Assembly (NCBI GenBank): GCA_910586705.1
Contig: CAJUJK010000001.1
Coordinates: forward strand, 2,244 to 66,243
Length of the DNA stretch: 64,000 nt
From: an uncultured Lachnospiraceae bacterium
GTDB lineage: Bacteria; Bacillota; Clostridia; Lachnospirales; Lachnospiraceae
Direction: 5' to 3'
The notes beneath the pieces are model-generated. The model did no database searches. It was not told where the DNA came from and saw only the letters and a list, made by a program, of their open reading frames with translations. The position numbers were made by a program, and so were the translations under genes. Below, one piece after another: positions 23,960 through 33,177 of this stretch (its first letter is position 1; each line of letters opens with the position of its first letter).

Positions 23960-25167
23960 TTTTATATATCACGGTTGCGGTGGTCACGGCGCTTCTTGCA
24001 AGTCTGGTGGACAGCCATCCGACAAGACAATCCCATACGCTTACAAGGCAGCAGCTTGCGAACCGTGTCTGCCTGACGGCGATATTTCTGATTCTGTTTT
24101 TGCTCTCCGCGTGCAGGCTCAATGTGGGCAATGATTACGCAAAGTATGTGGAGTTCATGCATCTGGTCAACTGCGACGCTTATGTGCCTACGGAGATCGG
24201 ATTTAATCTTCTGGTCAAACTGATTTACGGTTTGTCGGGCTATGAAAATTTCCTGCTGGTGTTTGCGTTCTATTCGTTTGTGACAGTGCTGTTTTTTCTG
24301 CTTGCCATGTATGAGCAGAGCGATGAGTTCGGGCTGACTTTTTTCCTGTTTATGACGCTGGGCTATTATTTCCAGACATTCAGCACGGTGCGCTATTATC
24401 TGGCACTAGCCCTTGCGCTCTACTCCATGAAATTTGTGCTGCGCAGACAATGGGGCAGATTTGTCATATTAATTCTTCTGGGAGCGACGTTCCACAAGTC
24501 GCTGCTGGTGGTGATTCCGCTCTACTTTCTGGCATCGCTGCGTTGGAAAAAATGGCAGCTTGCCATAGCCGCTGTCTTTTGTACCACCTTTTTGTTTTTG
24601 CAGGATTTTTATTTAAAGCTGGTGGTATTTCTGTACCCGACTTATGAGGATACGGAGTATCTGGAGGGCGGCACGAGCTACATCAGCATTTTGCGCTGTG
24701 TGGCGATACTTACTTTTGCAGGGATTGTGTATCTGATGCGGGCAAGGGAACAAAAAGCGGGCAGGGCTTCTGATGAAATTACAAAAACTGACGAGGACGA
24801 AACAGGAATAAATACCGAAAAAAATGTCACAAATATAGAGAAAGAGGAGGCGTGGAACCGGCGGTTCTGGTTTTACACATACCTGAATCTGGGCGCGCTG
24901 GTCCTCTATGTGTTATGTTCCTTCCTGCCCATTATTTCGCGGATCGGCTATTATCTGATGGTAAGCCAGATTCTGTTTCTGCCCATGCTTTTAAAGGCGG
25001 TGCCGGATAAAAAGTGGCGCAGGTTTTTCCGGGCGGGGATTCTTCTGGCGGCGGTAGTGTATTTTGCCATGTATCTGAAAAAAGGCGCGAACGACGGCGT
25101 GCTGATCCTGCCCTACCAGACATTTTTCTTTCACGAGATGGTGGATATCTTATCGGATGTGACGTAA
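23956..25167 (+). CDS. EpsG/Wzy-like polymerase
   Basis: 403 residues from ATG 23956, overlapping the upstream stop by ATGA. About ten membrane helices. The segment CRLNVGNDYAKYVEFMH and QTFSTVRYYLALALALYSMKFVLRRQWGRFVILILLGATFHKSLLVVIPLYF are characteristic of EpsG-family proteins, which act as repeat-unit polymerases. A charged cytoplasmic insertion rich in Lys, Asp and Glu lies near residues 260-300. It is the best polymerase candidate in this operon. Confidence 0.85.
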   Translation: MILYITVAVVTALLASLVDSHPTRQSHTLTRQQLANRVCLTAIFLILFLLSACRLNVGNDYAKYVEFMHLVNCDAYVPTEIGFNLLVKLIYGLSGYENFLLVFAFYSFVTVLFFLLAMYEQSDEFGLTFFLFMTLGYYFQTFSTVRYYLALALALYSMKFVLRRQWGRFVILILLGATFHKSLLVVIPLYFLASLRWKKWQLAIAAVFCTTFLFLQDFYLKLVVFLYPTYEDTEYLEGGTSYISILRCVAILTFAGIVYLMRAREQKAGRASDEITKTDEDETGINTEKNVTNIEKEEAWNRRFWFYTYLNLGALVLYVLCSFLPIISRIGYYLMVSQILFLPMLLKAVPDKKWRRFFRAGILLAAVVYFAMYLKKGANDGVLILPYQTFFFHEMVDILSDVT

Positions 25168-25189
25168 GCTGCGCAGCAGCGATTTTGCC

Positions 25190-25208
25190 GATTGAGCTTT
25201 GCTCAATC
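25190..25208 (+). other. Hairpin in the EpsG-GT2 gap
   Basis: GATTGAGC-TTT-GCTCAATC is a perfect 8-bp stem with a 3-base loop in the 108-base gap after the EpsG-like gene, preceded by a GCTGCGCAGC palindrome. No T tract follows. Confidence 0.45.
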
Positions 25209-25275
25209 CGGGCACGGCGAATAAGAAAGGCAGATATATGGCAAGGCAGTCGGAAGAAACGGAGTTAAAGAAGTT

Positions 25276-26160
25276 ATGACGTTCAGCATCATAGTCGTCT
25301 GCTACAACGCAGGCGAAAAATTAGGGAAAACGATAGCGAGCATCCGTCGGCAGACGGAAGACGATTATGAGATTATCGTGCAGGACGGGCTTTCCACGGA
25401 CGGCTCGGTGGAGCGGTTGTCTGCCGGGGCGGATTTAAAAATTTTCCGGGAGCGGGATGCGGGTATTTATGACGCCATGAACCGGGCAGTTTCCCACGCG
25501 GCGGGGAAGTATCTCTTTTTCCTGAACTGCGGCGACTACTTTGCGGACGAAGGGGTGCTTGCGGCGGTTAAACGGGAGATTGCCGGAAACGGCGGTATGG
25601 CTGCCTGTCGCACAGATCATGGAAAGCGGGGGCATGGGAACAGAGAGACGGGCAGCCGGGAAGCGGAAAAGAAACGCCCACGGCCGATGATTTTCTACGG
25701 CAATATCATGGAGCGCGCCACGGGCGCGCATGTGATGTCAAATCCCGCTATCGACGATTTTGCCTGTTTTCGCAATGTGCCCTGTCATCAGGCATGTTTC
25801 TATGACAGGCGGCTTCTGGCAAAGCGGGGGTTTCGGACATGTTACAGAGTCCGTGCGGATTACGAGCATTTCCTCTGGTGTTATTACCGGGCGGATGCCG
25901 CCACGGTTTATATGCCGCTCACTGTGGCGTCCTATGAGGGAGAGGGCTTTTCGGAAAGTGCGGAGAACAGAAGGCGGTCCGCCGCGGAACATGCGCACAT
26001 TGTAAAAAAATATATGAGCCGCGGGCAGATTCTGAAATACAGGCTGGTTCTGCTTTTGACGCTCGCGCCCCTTCGGACGTATCTGGCGTCCCATGAGGCG
26101 ACGGCGGGGTTATATCAGGCGATAAAAAGCGGCATGTACCAGATGAGAAATCTCGTATAA
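25276..26160 (+). CDS. GT2 family glycosyltransferase
   Basis: 294 residues. FSIIVVCYNAGEKLGKTIASIRRQTEDDYEIIVQDGLSTDGS opens a WcaE-like GT2 domain; ERDAGIYDAMNRAVSHAAGKYLFFLNCGDYF carries the metal site as NCGD in place of DxD, as is usual for this subgroup. A low-complexity, charged insertion lies near residues 115-135 (HGKRGHGNRETGSREAEKKR). GGAG lies 12 bases before the ATG. Confidence 0.88.
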   Translation: MTFSIIVVCYNAGEKLGKTIASIRRQTEDDYEIIVQDGLSTDGSVERLSAGADLKIFRERDAGIYDAMNRAVSHAAGKYLFFLNCGDYFADEGVLAAVKREIAGNGGMAACRTDHGKRGHGNRETGSREAEKKRPRPMIFYGNIMERATGAHVMSNPAIDDFACFRNVPCHQACFYDRRLLAKRGFRTCYRVRADYEHFLWCYYRADAATVYMPLTVASYEGEGFSESAENRRRSAAEHAHIVKKYMSRGQILKYRLVLLLTLAPLRTYLASHEATAGLYQAIKSGMYQMRNLV

Positions 26161-26220
26161 AACGCATAGCAAAAGAGGGCGGTATGTAGAAAACATGCCG
26201 GTGTGAAGGGAGAGGTACAA

Positions 26221-27507
26221 ATGAAGGTATTATGGGTGTGCAATATTATGCTGCCAGCGATTGCCAAAAGATTAAATCTTCCCTGCAGCAACAGGGAGGG
26301 GTGGCTTTCGGGACTGCTTGACCGGGTGGTGATGGAACAGGAAAGGAACCGGATCGAGCTGGGTATCGCGTTTCCCGTAGACGAGTCGCTCGGGAATTTT
26401 GACCGGATGATGCCTCTGGGCGAAAATATTTCCTGCCACTGTTATGGTTTTGTGGAGGATCTGACTGCGCCGGAGCGTTATGATTTTGAACTGGAAAAAC
26501 ATTTTGAACTGATTATCAATGATTTCCAGCCGGATATCCTGCATGTGTTCGGGACGGAGTTTCCCCATGCGCTGGCGTCTATCAAGGTGTTTGACCAGCC
26601 GGAGAGGACGCTGATCGGCATTCAGGGGCTGGTCTCCGCGATCGCGAAGGTATATATGGCGGATCTGCCGGTGAAGGTACAGAGGCAGAGTACGTTCCGC
26701 GACACGGTCAGAAAGGACAGCATCAGACAGCAGCAGAAAAAGTTTGAGAAGCGCGGCGAGTTTGAGATCGAGGCGATTAAGCGGACAGGGCATATAGCGG
26801 GACGCACGGATTTTGACCGGGCGGAGACGGCGAAAATCAACCCGGACGCGACGTATCACTTTTTGAATGAGACGCTGCGCAGCGTGTTTTACCGCGACAG
26901 GTGGAGCAAATATAACTGTCAGACGCACCGCATTTTCCTGAGTCAGGGCGATTATCCGCTGAAAGGATTCCACTATCTTCTGCAGGCATTGCCGAAAATT
27001 CTGGAGCAGTTCCCGGACACGGAAGTTTATGTGGCAGGGGCGGATATCCTGAAGGCGGAGACGTGGAAGGACGCGCTGAAACTGCCCGCCTACGGCAAAT
27101 ATCTGAAAAAGCTGATCCGGGACAACAATCTGGAAGAAAAGATCAATATGCTTGGCAGGATTGACGCGGAGGAGATGAAGAAGCAGTATCTGAGCTGTCA
27201 GGTTTTCGTCTGCCCTTCGGTGCTTGAAAATTCTCCCAATTCCGTGGGAGAAGCGATGCTTCTGGGCGTGCCCTGTGTGGCTGCCAATGTGGGCGGCATA
27301 CATAATATTCTGACGGACGGCGGGGACGGCTTTCTCTATCCGCCCGGGGATGTGGACGCGCTGGCGGACAGCATTATCGAGGTGTTCACCAAGGAGGCGA
27401 TTGTGGACAGGCTTTCCGACAATGCCAGAAAACATGCGCGGATCAACCATGACGCGGATCAGAATTATTACCGGCTGATGCATATTTATCGGGAGATGCT
27501 AGAATGA
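26221..27507 (+). CDS. GT4 family glycosyltransferase
   Basis: 428 residues from ATG 26221, with GGGAGAGG upstream. GT-B fold. The N-terminal domain begins MKVLWVCNIMLPAIAKRLNLP. The C-terminal domain has FLSQGDYPLKGFHYLLQALPKI and the donor-site FVCPSVLENSPNSVGEAMLLGVPCVAANVGGIHNIL with the conserved E-x7-E. It is cytoplasmic or membrane-peripheral and retains donor stereochemistry. The stop overlaps the next start by ATGA. Confidence 0.9.
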   Translation: MKVLWVCNIMLPAIAKRLNLPCSNREGWLSGLLDRVVMEQERNRIELGIAFPVDESLGNFDRMMPLGENISCHCYGFVEDLTAPERYDFELEKHFELIINDFQPDILHVFGTEFPHALASIKVFDQPERTLIGIQGLVSAIAKVYMADLPVKVQRQSTFRDTVRKDSIRQQQKKFEKRGEFEIEAIKRTGHIAGRTDFDRAETAKINPDATYHFLNETLRSVFYRDRWSKYNCQTHRIFLSQGDYPLKGFHYLLQALPKILEQFPDTEVYVAGADILKAETWKDALKLPAYGKYLKKLIRDNNLEEKINMLGRIDAEEMKKQYLSCQVFVCPSVLENSPNSVGEAMLLGVPCVAANVGGIHNILTDGGDGFLYPPGDVDALADSIIEVFTKEAIVDRLSDNARKHARINHDADQNYYRLMHIYREMLE

Positions 27508-28727
27508 CTTTCACGTTTGTATCCAACTACATCAATCATCACCAGCTTCCATTCTGTGAGGCGCTGTATAGGCGGCTGGGGAAGGGTTTTGCATTCATCC
27601 AGACTATGCCCATGGAGGCGGAGCGCGTGGAGATGGGATGGCGTGTTGATGAGGATGAAATACCTTATGTCATGTGTCTCTATGAGGACGAGTACGAGTG
27701 CCTGAAGCGGATTATGGAGAGCGACGTGGCGCTTTTCGGCTGGACGGGCAGGGAAGATATCGTGACGCCGAGGCTGCGGTCGGGGAAAACCACGCTTCGG
27801 GTGAGCGAACGGCTTTACCGGGAGGGACAGTGGAATGCGGTCTCCCCGAGGGGGCTTGTGGCGAAATACAGGGAGCATATCAGATACCGGGGACAGAATA
27901 TCTGTATGCTCTGTGCGGGCGCGTATACGGCGTCGGACTTTCATCTGATCGGCGCGTATCCGGGCAAACTTTTCAAGTGGGGCTATTTTACCGAACTGCG
28001 GACGTATGACGACGAGACGTTCGCAGCAATGAAGCCGCAGGACGGACCGCTGCAGATAGTCTGGGCGGGGCGGTTTATTCCGTTAAAGCATCCCGAATAC
28101 GCGGTGCGGCTCGGCAGGACGCTGAGAAAGAAAGGTTATGCTTACCGTATGCATATGCTTGGCAGCGGCGAGATGGAGTCAGCGATCAAGGAAGAAGTGC
28201 AGCGGGAAGGGCTTTCGGATGCTTTTGTGTTTTATGGATATACGAAACCAGACCGGGTGCGGGATGTGATGGAGAAGTGTCATATCCATCTCTTTACGAG
28301 CAACCATCTGGAGGGATGGGGCGCGGTGGTCAACGAGGGCATGAACAGTGGCTGTGTGGAGGTGGTTGACGCCCGCGTGGGCGCGGCTCCTTATCTGATC
28401 CGGCACAAAGAGAACGGGCTGCTTTATCCCGGCGGGCGCTACGAAAAAATGGAGGCGCTCGTGCTGGATCTCTTTGAAAACTGGGAAAAGCGGCGGGGTA
28501 TGGGGCGTGCCGCCTACGAGACGATCCGGGACGTGTGGAATGCGGAACACGCGGCTTGTGCCCTTTTGCGGTTTGTGGAGGGGATGCGGCAGGGCAGGCT
28601 CTGCCCGGAGGAAGCGGGACCCTTAAGCGAGGCTCCCATAATCAGACCGGGGAAATATCCGCCTTCGGATGATCCTGAATCAAAGCGCCTGCGGGACGGA
28701 CGGGAAGGGGCAGATGGGAACGAATAA
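27504..28727 (+). CDS. GT4-like glycosyltransferase
   Basis: 407 residues. It begins TFVSNYINHHQLPFCEALYRRL, a pattern of GT4 enzymes, and has IVWAGRFIPLKHPEYAVRLG and the donor motif TSNHLEGWGAVVNEGMNSGCVEVVDARVGAAPYLIRH in the C-terminal Rossmann half. Translationally coupled to the previous GT4 gene by ATGA. The last 40 residues are charged and probably disordered. The sugar specificity cannot be told. Confidence 0.88.
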   Translation: MTFTFVSNYINHHQLPFCEALYRRLGKGFAFIQTMPMEAERVEMGWRVDEDEIPYVMCLYEDEYECLKRIMESDVALFGWTGREDIVTPRLRSGKTTLRVSERLYREGQWNAVSPRGLVAKYREHIRYRGQNICMLCAGAYTASDFHLIGAYPGKLFKWGYFTELRTYDDETFAAMKPQDGPLQIVWAGRFIPLKHPEYAVRLGRTLRKKGYAYRMHMLGSGEMESAIKEEVQREGLSDAFVFYGYTKPDRVRDVMEKCHIHLFTSNHLEGWGAVVNEGMNSGCVEVVDARVGAAPYLIRHKENGLLYPGGRYEKMEALVLDLFENWEKRRGMGRAAYETIRDVWNAEHAACALLRFVEGMRQGRLCPEEAGPLSEAPIIRPGKYPPSDDPESKRLRDGREGADGNE

Positions 28728-29715
28728 AATCAGTGTGATTGTGCCTGTGTACAACTCTATAAATTGTCTGGAGAGATGCGTGCGCTCGCTCTGCGCCCAG
28801 ACATACGAAAATCTGGAAATCCTGTTGATTGACGACGGCTCCACGGACGGCACGGGGAAACTCTGTGAGCGTCTCGCGGCGGAGGATGGGCGCATCCTCG
28901 TGCACCATAAGGAAAACGGCGGGGCTTCTTCCGCCAGAAATGTGGGACTTTCCATGGCGTCCGGGGATTATATCGGGTTTGTGGACAGCGACGATTATGT
29001 GGATTCTTATGTGTATGCGGAACTTGCCGGCGCGCTTGAGAGGGGAAAGTACGAGACAGTGCAGATCTCGCGCGACGAGGTGGACGAGGATGGAAGGCGG
29101 CTGCCGGACGTCTGCACGCCGCCGGAAAAAGAGCGGTTCTGCGATTCGGAAACTTTTATAAAAGAACTTCTTCTGCACCGGGGGGACAGTTCCTTCTGTA
29201 CCAAGCTGTTTCCCCGGGAAATCTTTGCGGGGCACCGGTTCCCGGAAGGGGAACTGAACGAGGATTTCCGGCTGCTTTTAGATATTTTGCAGGAGATTCC
29301 GGGCGTCTGCATTTTGCCAGAACAGGGGTATCACGTGGTCTGCAGACGGGAGAGCACCACCAGAAAGCGGACGAAGGACAGCTTCTCCCGGGTGTTTCTG
29401 GATATCGTGGAGAACGCGGATATGGTGCAGAAACTGGTGGATCAGAAATACCCCGCGCTGCATGACTATGCGGTGCGCTTTAATCTCTACCAGAGACTGG
29501 ACTACATGCTGCATGTGCCGGTTTCCCAGATGAAAGGGCACAATACTTTTTATAAAAATGTGAAAAAGTATCTGCGGCGGCATGTGGGCGATACGATAAA
29601 AAATCCCTATCTGACAGGAAAAAATAAAGGGTATCTGCTGCTGCTTACGGCGGCACCCCGGACAGTCAGAAGTATGCACGGGTGGAAGATGAGATTAAGC
29701 AAAAAAGAGGGATGA
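28714..29715 (+). CDS. GT2 family glycosyltransferase
   Basis: 333 residues from ATG 28714 (GGAAGGGG just upstream), inside the end of the previous gene. ISVIVPVYNSINCLERCVRSL, LLIDDGSTDGT, GGASSARNVGLSMASGDYIGFVDSDDYVDSYVYAEL is a textbook GT2 A domain with DSDD metal site. The C-terminal half is helical and includes ESTTRKRTKDSFSRVFLDI. An in-frame ATG at 28669 is less well supported. Confidence 0.92.
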   Translation: MGTNKISVIVPVYNSINCLERCVRSLCAQTYENLEILLIDDGSTDGTGKLCERLAAEDGRILVHHKENGGASSARNVGLSMASGDYIGFVDSDDYVDSYVYAELAGALERGKYETVQISRDEVDEDGRRLPDVCTPPEKERFCDSETFIKELLLHRGDSSFCTKLFPREIFAGHRFPEGELNEDFRLLLDILQEIPGVCILPEQGYHVVCRRESTTRKRTKDSFSRVFLDIVENADMVQKLVDQKYPALHDYAVRFNLYQRLDYMLHVPVSQMKGHNTFYKNVKKYLRRHVGDTIKNPYLTGKNKGYLLLLTAAPRTVRSMHGWKMRLSKKEG

Positions 29716-29790
29716 CAGCATGTGCCCGGCACGAATGCAGGCAGGAAATAGCCGGCAGATACAGCGCGGGCGGATAAGGGACGGTCGGGC

Positions 29791-31599
29791 ATGGTTGAAC
29801 GGAAAGGAAGCGGAAAGAGAATAAAATATCTGGTGTGCTTTGTCGTGCTCTGGCTCCTGCAGATGGCGGCGGCGTTCTGGTTCTGCACGCAGAAACAGGG
29901 GTTCCACGAGGACGAGTTTTACACGTACTATTCCACCTCGCGGACAAACGGTTTTTATGTGGAAGATGGAAAGTGGATGGACCGGGACGAATATCGCAAC
30001 GAATTTGTGGTGCTGCCGGGGGAGCGGTTTCAGTACGGTCTGGTGAAACAGGTGCAGTCGTGGGACGTGCATCCGCCTATGTATTACTGGGTGTTTCATA
30101 CCGTGGCTTCCCTTGTGCCGGGCGTATTCTCCAAATGGACCGGGCTGTCGGTCAATCTTTTTTTTCATGGGATCAATCTGATTTTGCTGACATATTTGTC
30201 ATATTTGGTCGCGGGAAGGGATGGGCGACTGTCTTTTCTCGTGACCTTTGTCTATGGATTTTCCCCGGCATCCATGAGCGGGGTCGTGTTTATCAGAATG
30301 TATGAAATGCTCACCACATTTGTGCTGCTCTGTGCTATTTTGCATGTGCGGGGAGAGATCTGCAGAGCCGGCAGACGGGGTGCGGCGCGGCTCCCGGTAA
30401 GAACGCTTCTCGCTATGGCGGCGGTGACCTATGTAGGATTTCTGACGCAGTATTATTATTTTATCTTTCTGTTCTTTCTGGCGGCAGCGTTTTGCATATG
30501 GATGCTGTGGCGCGACAGGAACATCTGGAACTGCCTGCGGTACGGCTTTTTTCAGGGAGCGGCGTTTGTGCTGGCGTATCTGACCTATCCGGCTTTCCCG
30601 GGACAGATGTTCAAAGGGCAGCGGGGCGCGCAGGCAACGGAGAATTTTTTCAATCTGTCAAATACGTGGGAGAGGCTTACCTTTTTCTGGGATCTGATGA
30701 ACCGCTATGTGTTCGGCGGTCTGTTCGGACTGATGCTTTTGTTTCTCGCGGCTGCAGTAGTAGCGACACGGCTGCAGAGCGGACGAAAGCGGCATGTAGG
30801 AGCGGCGGAGACGGAAAATGCGTGGGATGGGCAGACTGCGGAGGGGACGGAAAATGAGAAGAACGGACAGCCTGCGGGGAGGGAGTCTGACACGAGGGCG
30901 GCGTTTTATATGCTGCTTTTCGCGGCGACAGGCTATTTTCTGGCGGTGTCCAAGACGGCGCTCCTTCTCGGCGGGACTTCCAACCGTTACCAGCTCCCGG
31001 TTTATGGGATTGCGGTACTGCTTTTGGTTTCAGGGGCGGTGAAAGTGTTCCGGCAGACAGCGGGTATGCGGCTTGCGGGAGAGGAAAGGCGTGAAACGGC
31101 AGCCCTGCCTCCTGTCTGCACCGGCTGGCAGGAAAAAAGAATGACAGGTGTGGCGGCGGCATTCTGCCTTGCCGTCGTCGCGCTTGGCTACGTGCGGGCG
31201 GATGTGGAATTTCTCTACCCGGAGGCGGCGGAAGGGGTCGCGCTTGCAAGAGAACAGGCGGATGCACACATTCCCGCAGTCTATGTCTATAAGCCCGGGG
31301 AGGAGTGGTGCATCTGGGCGGTGGCGGATGAACTGATGCAGCATGAGAGGGTATATTTTGTCAGCGCGGCAAGCGAGGATCCTGTCACGGAGCCGGCGAT
31401 TGCGGAGGCGGAAGCGGTGGTGTCGTATACGCCCCGTTATGATGACTTGAAGGACGAAGAGGCGCAGTATATGCGCATTCCATCCGGCAATGGGAAGCTG
31501 TCGGAAGGTCATCTGCAGCATTTGCACAAGTTTTGTGTTGAGTGGTATAATTGCGGTGACGGGGGCACATGGAGAGGCACAGGGGATTTGGCGGAATGA
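29791..31599 (+). CDS. GT39-like (GT-C) membrane glycosyltransferase
   Basis: 602 residues with about ten to twelve membrane helices. The first outside loop has FHEDEFYTYYSTSRT, with the acidic pair expected of GT-C enzymes, and QSWDVHPPMYYWVFHTVAS, the DxHPPxYY motif of PMT/ArnT-like proteins. A charged insertion sits near residues 330-365. The C-terminal soluble part (about 460-602) is extracytoplasmic. It should transfer sugar from a lipid-phosphate donor such as that made by the GtrB-like protein. The stop overlaps the next start. Confidence 0.82.
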   Translation: MVERKGSGKRIKYLVCFVVLWLLQMAAAFWFCTQKQGFHEDEFYTYYSTSRTNGFYVEDGKWMDRDEYRNEFVVLPGERFQYGLVKQVQSWDVHPPMYYWVFHTVASLVPGVFSKWTGLSVNLFFHGINLILLTYLSYLVAGRDGRLSFLVTFVYGFSPASMSGVVFIRMYEMLTTFVLLCAILHVRGEICRAGRRGAARLPVRTLLAMAAVTYVGFLTQYYYFIFLFFLAAAFCIWMLWRDRNIWNCLRYGFFQGAAFVLAYLTYPAFPGQMFKGQRGAQATENFFNLSNTWERLTFFWDLMNRYVFGGLFGLMLLFLAAAVVATRLQSGRKRHVGAAETENAWDGQTAEGTENEKNGQPAGRESDTRAAFYMLLFAATGYFLAVSKTALLLGGTSNRYQLPVYGIAVLLLVSGAVKVFRQTAGMRLAGEERRETAALPPVCTGWQEKRMTGVAAAFCLAVVALGYVRADVEFLYPEAAEGVALAREQADAHIPAVYVYKPGEEWCIWAVADELMQHERVYFVSAASEDPVTEPAIAEAEAVVSYTPRYDDLKDEEAQYMRIPSGNGKLSEGHLQHLHKFCVEWYNCGDGGTWRGTGDLAE

Positions 31600-33122
31600 A
31601 GAAAATGCGGATGAGCATCGCAGATAGGAAGAATATCAGAATACCGCTGACATGGGCGGCGGTTGTTGTTTCTATTTTCAGCCTTTTTCCGATTCTCGCT
31701 CTGGCGGGTGTGGACAGGGCTTCGGCGGACGACTGGTCTTTCGGGCTGCTGACCCATCTGGCGTGGGTGGATACACACTCGGTCATCCGGGTTTTGCAGG
31801 CGGCGTTCGCAAGTGTGAAGAAGTATTATTTTTCATGGCAGGGAACATGGTTTTCCGTTTTCCTGTTTTCGCTGCAGCCGGAAGTTTTTTCGCATGATGC
31901 TTACTGGATTGTTCCCGTGCTGATGACGGGACTTATCATTGGCGGCGTATCTGATTTCCTATACTGTCTGCTGGTGCGGTTTCTGCATATATCCAGACAG
32001 GATTTTCTGTTGCTGGACGCGGTTCTTCTGCTGGTGCTGATTCAGTTTGTACCCTATCAGACTTCAGCGATTTTCTGGTATAACGGGGCGGCGCACTACA
32101 CGGTGCCATTTGCGCTTGTCATGGCAGCCTGCGCCTGTTTTGTGCGTTATATGCTGGATTTCAGAAAAAGGGATCTGATTCTGGCGGCTTTCTGGATGAC
32201 GCTTCTCGGAGGGACGAACTATCTGACGGCGATTTTCGGGCTTGGTCTGTTTTTACTGTTTACGGTTCTGTTTTTTCACAGGGATCGGAGAGCGCTCTTT
32301 ATGCTGATTCCCATGGCGCTTGAAACGGCGGGGCTTCTGGTCAGTGCGCTCGCGCCGGGAAATGCGGTCCGGGGCGGTCCGCAGTATCACGTCACGGCGG
32401 CGGGGATGATCGGAGCGGCTGGCAGGTCGCTGGTGCAGGGAACGCAGGGAATATGCAGTTCTCTCCGGGAATACCCGGTGGCTATGGCTGCCATGCTTGT
32501 CATGGCGGTGTTTTTGTGGGACATTTTGCGGGAGAAAGTTTCCGCTCTCCGGCTGCATTTTCCCTGTCCGGGACTGGTGATTGTGTATTTGTGGGGACTG
32601 TACTGTGCGGTATACTGGCCGGTGGTGTTTGTGGGCGGATCGGTTTCTGACGGGTCGGTTTCCATGGGCGTTCCCAACACGGTATTCTGGGTATTTATCT
32701 TTGCGCTGGCAGGCAGCCTTCTTTACGGGCTGGGCTGGATCTGTGAAAAGTGTGGCGGCGGTAGGGAGGGTTTGCGCCTGCCCGTGTACGTGGCGGGGTT
32801 TGCCGTGGCGCTTCTGACGGTGGGCGTCTGCCGTATGGATCTGAAAAACAGTACGGATTATGTGTGCTATTATTATATCCGCTCGGGAAAGGCGGCTGTC
32901 TACAAGGAGCAGATGGATGAACTTACCGAAATCCTGACAGATGAGAGCATAGAGGACGCGGTGGTGCCTTTTATTGTGGGGGAGCAGGAGCCGCTTGTAC
33001 ATCTGCCGGTCACGCTTGAAAAGGATGAGTGGTCGAATCTGAAAATGGCGCAGTTTTTCAGAAAAAAGTCGCTGGTGGCAATACCCCGGGACGAGTGGGA
33101 GGCGCAGCGTGAAATACGTTGA
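31596..33122 (+). CDS. DUF6056-like polytopic membrane protein
   Basis: 508 residues, about eleven membrane helices. The start ATG overlaps the previous TGA. ALAGVDRASADDWSFGLL in the first loop and IFWYNGAAHYTVPFALVMAACACF match the DUF6056 family as I recall it. The Asp-rich first loop again suggests a GT-C-type transferase. The last 100 residues form a soluble domain. Its stop codon lies within the -35 element of the next promoter. Confidence 0.75.
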   Translation: MKKMRMSIADRKNIRIPLTWAAVVVSIFSLFPILALAGVDRASADDWSFGLLTHLAWVDTHSVIRVLQAAFASVKKYYFSWQGTWFSVFLFSLQPEVFSHDAYWIVPVLMTGLIIGGVSDFLYCLLVRFLHISRQDFLLLDAVLLLVLIQFVPYQTSAIFWYNGAAHYTVPFALVMAACACFVRYMLDFRKRDLILAAFWMTLLGGTNYLTAIFGLGLFLLFTVLFFHRDRRALFMLIPMALETAGLLVSALAPGNAVRGGPQYHVTAAGMIGAAGRSLVQGTQGICSSLREYPVAMAAMLVMAVFLWDILREKVSALRLHFPCPGLVIVYLWGLYCAVYWPVVFVGGSVSDGSVSMGVPNTVFWVFIFALAGSLLYGLGWICEKCGGGREGLRLPVYVAGFAVALLTVGVCRMDLKNSTDYVCYYYIRSGKAAVYKEQMDELTEILTDESIEDAVVPFIVGEQEPLVHLPVTLEKDEWSNLKMAQFFRKKSLVAIPRDEWEAQREIR

Positions 33123-33147
33123 CACGTCTGCGGAAACTGCCTATAAT
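33119..33147 (+). promoter_or_regulatory. Perfect consensus sigma-A promoter before mtnA-pseB-pseC
   Basis: TTGACA (33119-33124), exactly 17 bases, TATAAT (33142-33147). It overlaps the stop codon of the upstream gene (TGA 33120-33122). It separates the pseudaminic acid genes from the upstream glycosyltransferase operon and implies high constitutive expression. Confidence 0.9.
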
Positions 33148-33177
33148 AAACATATTGTAAGAGTAAGAGGGCAGGAT

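Noticed and set aside
26272..27483. Minus-strand open frame of about 400 codons
   Set aside because: Antisense to a clear GT4 gene. His/Arg/Gln-rich composition is typical of reversed GC-rich codons.
33109..33177. Upstream GTG start that would lengthen mtnA by 23 residues
   Set aside because: The consensus promoter places transcription start near 33154, downstream of this GTG, and AGAGGG supports ATG 33178.
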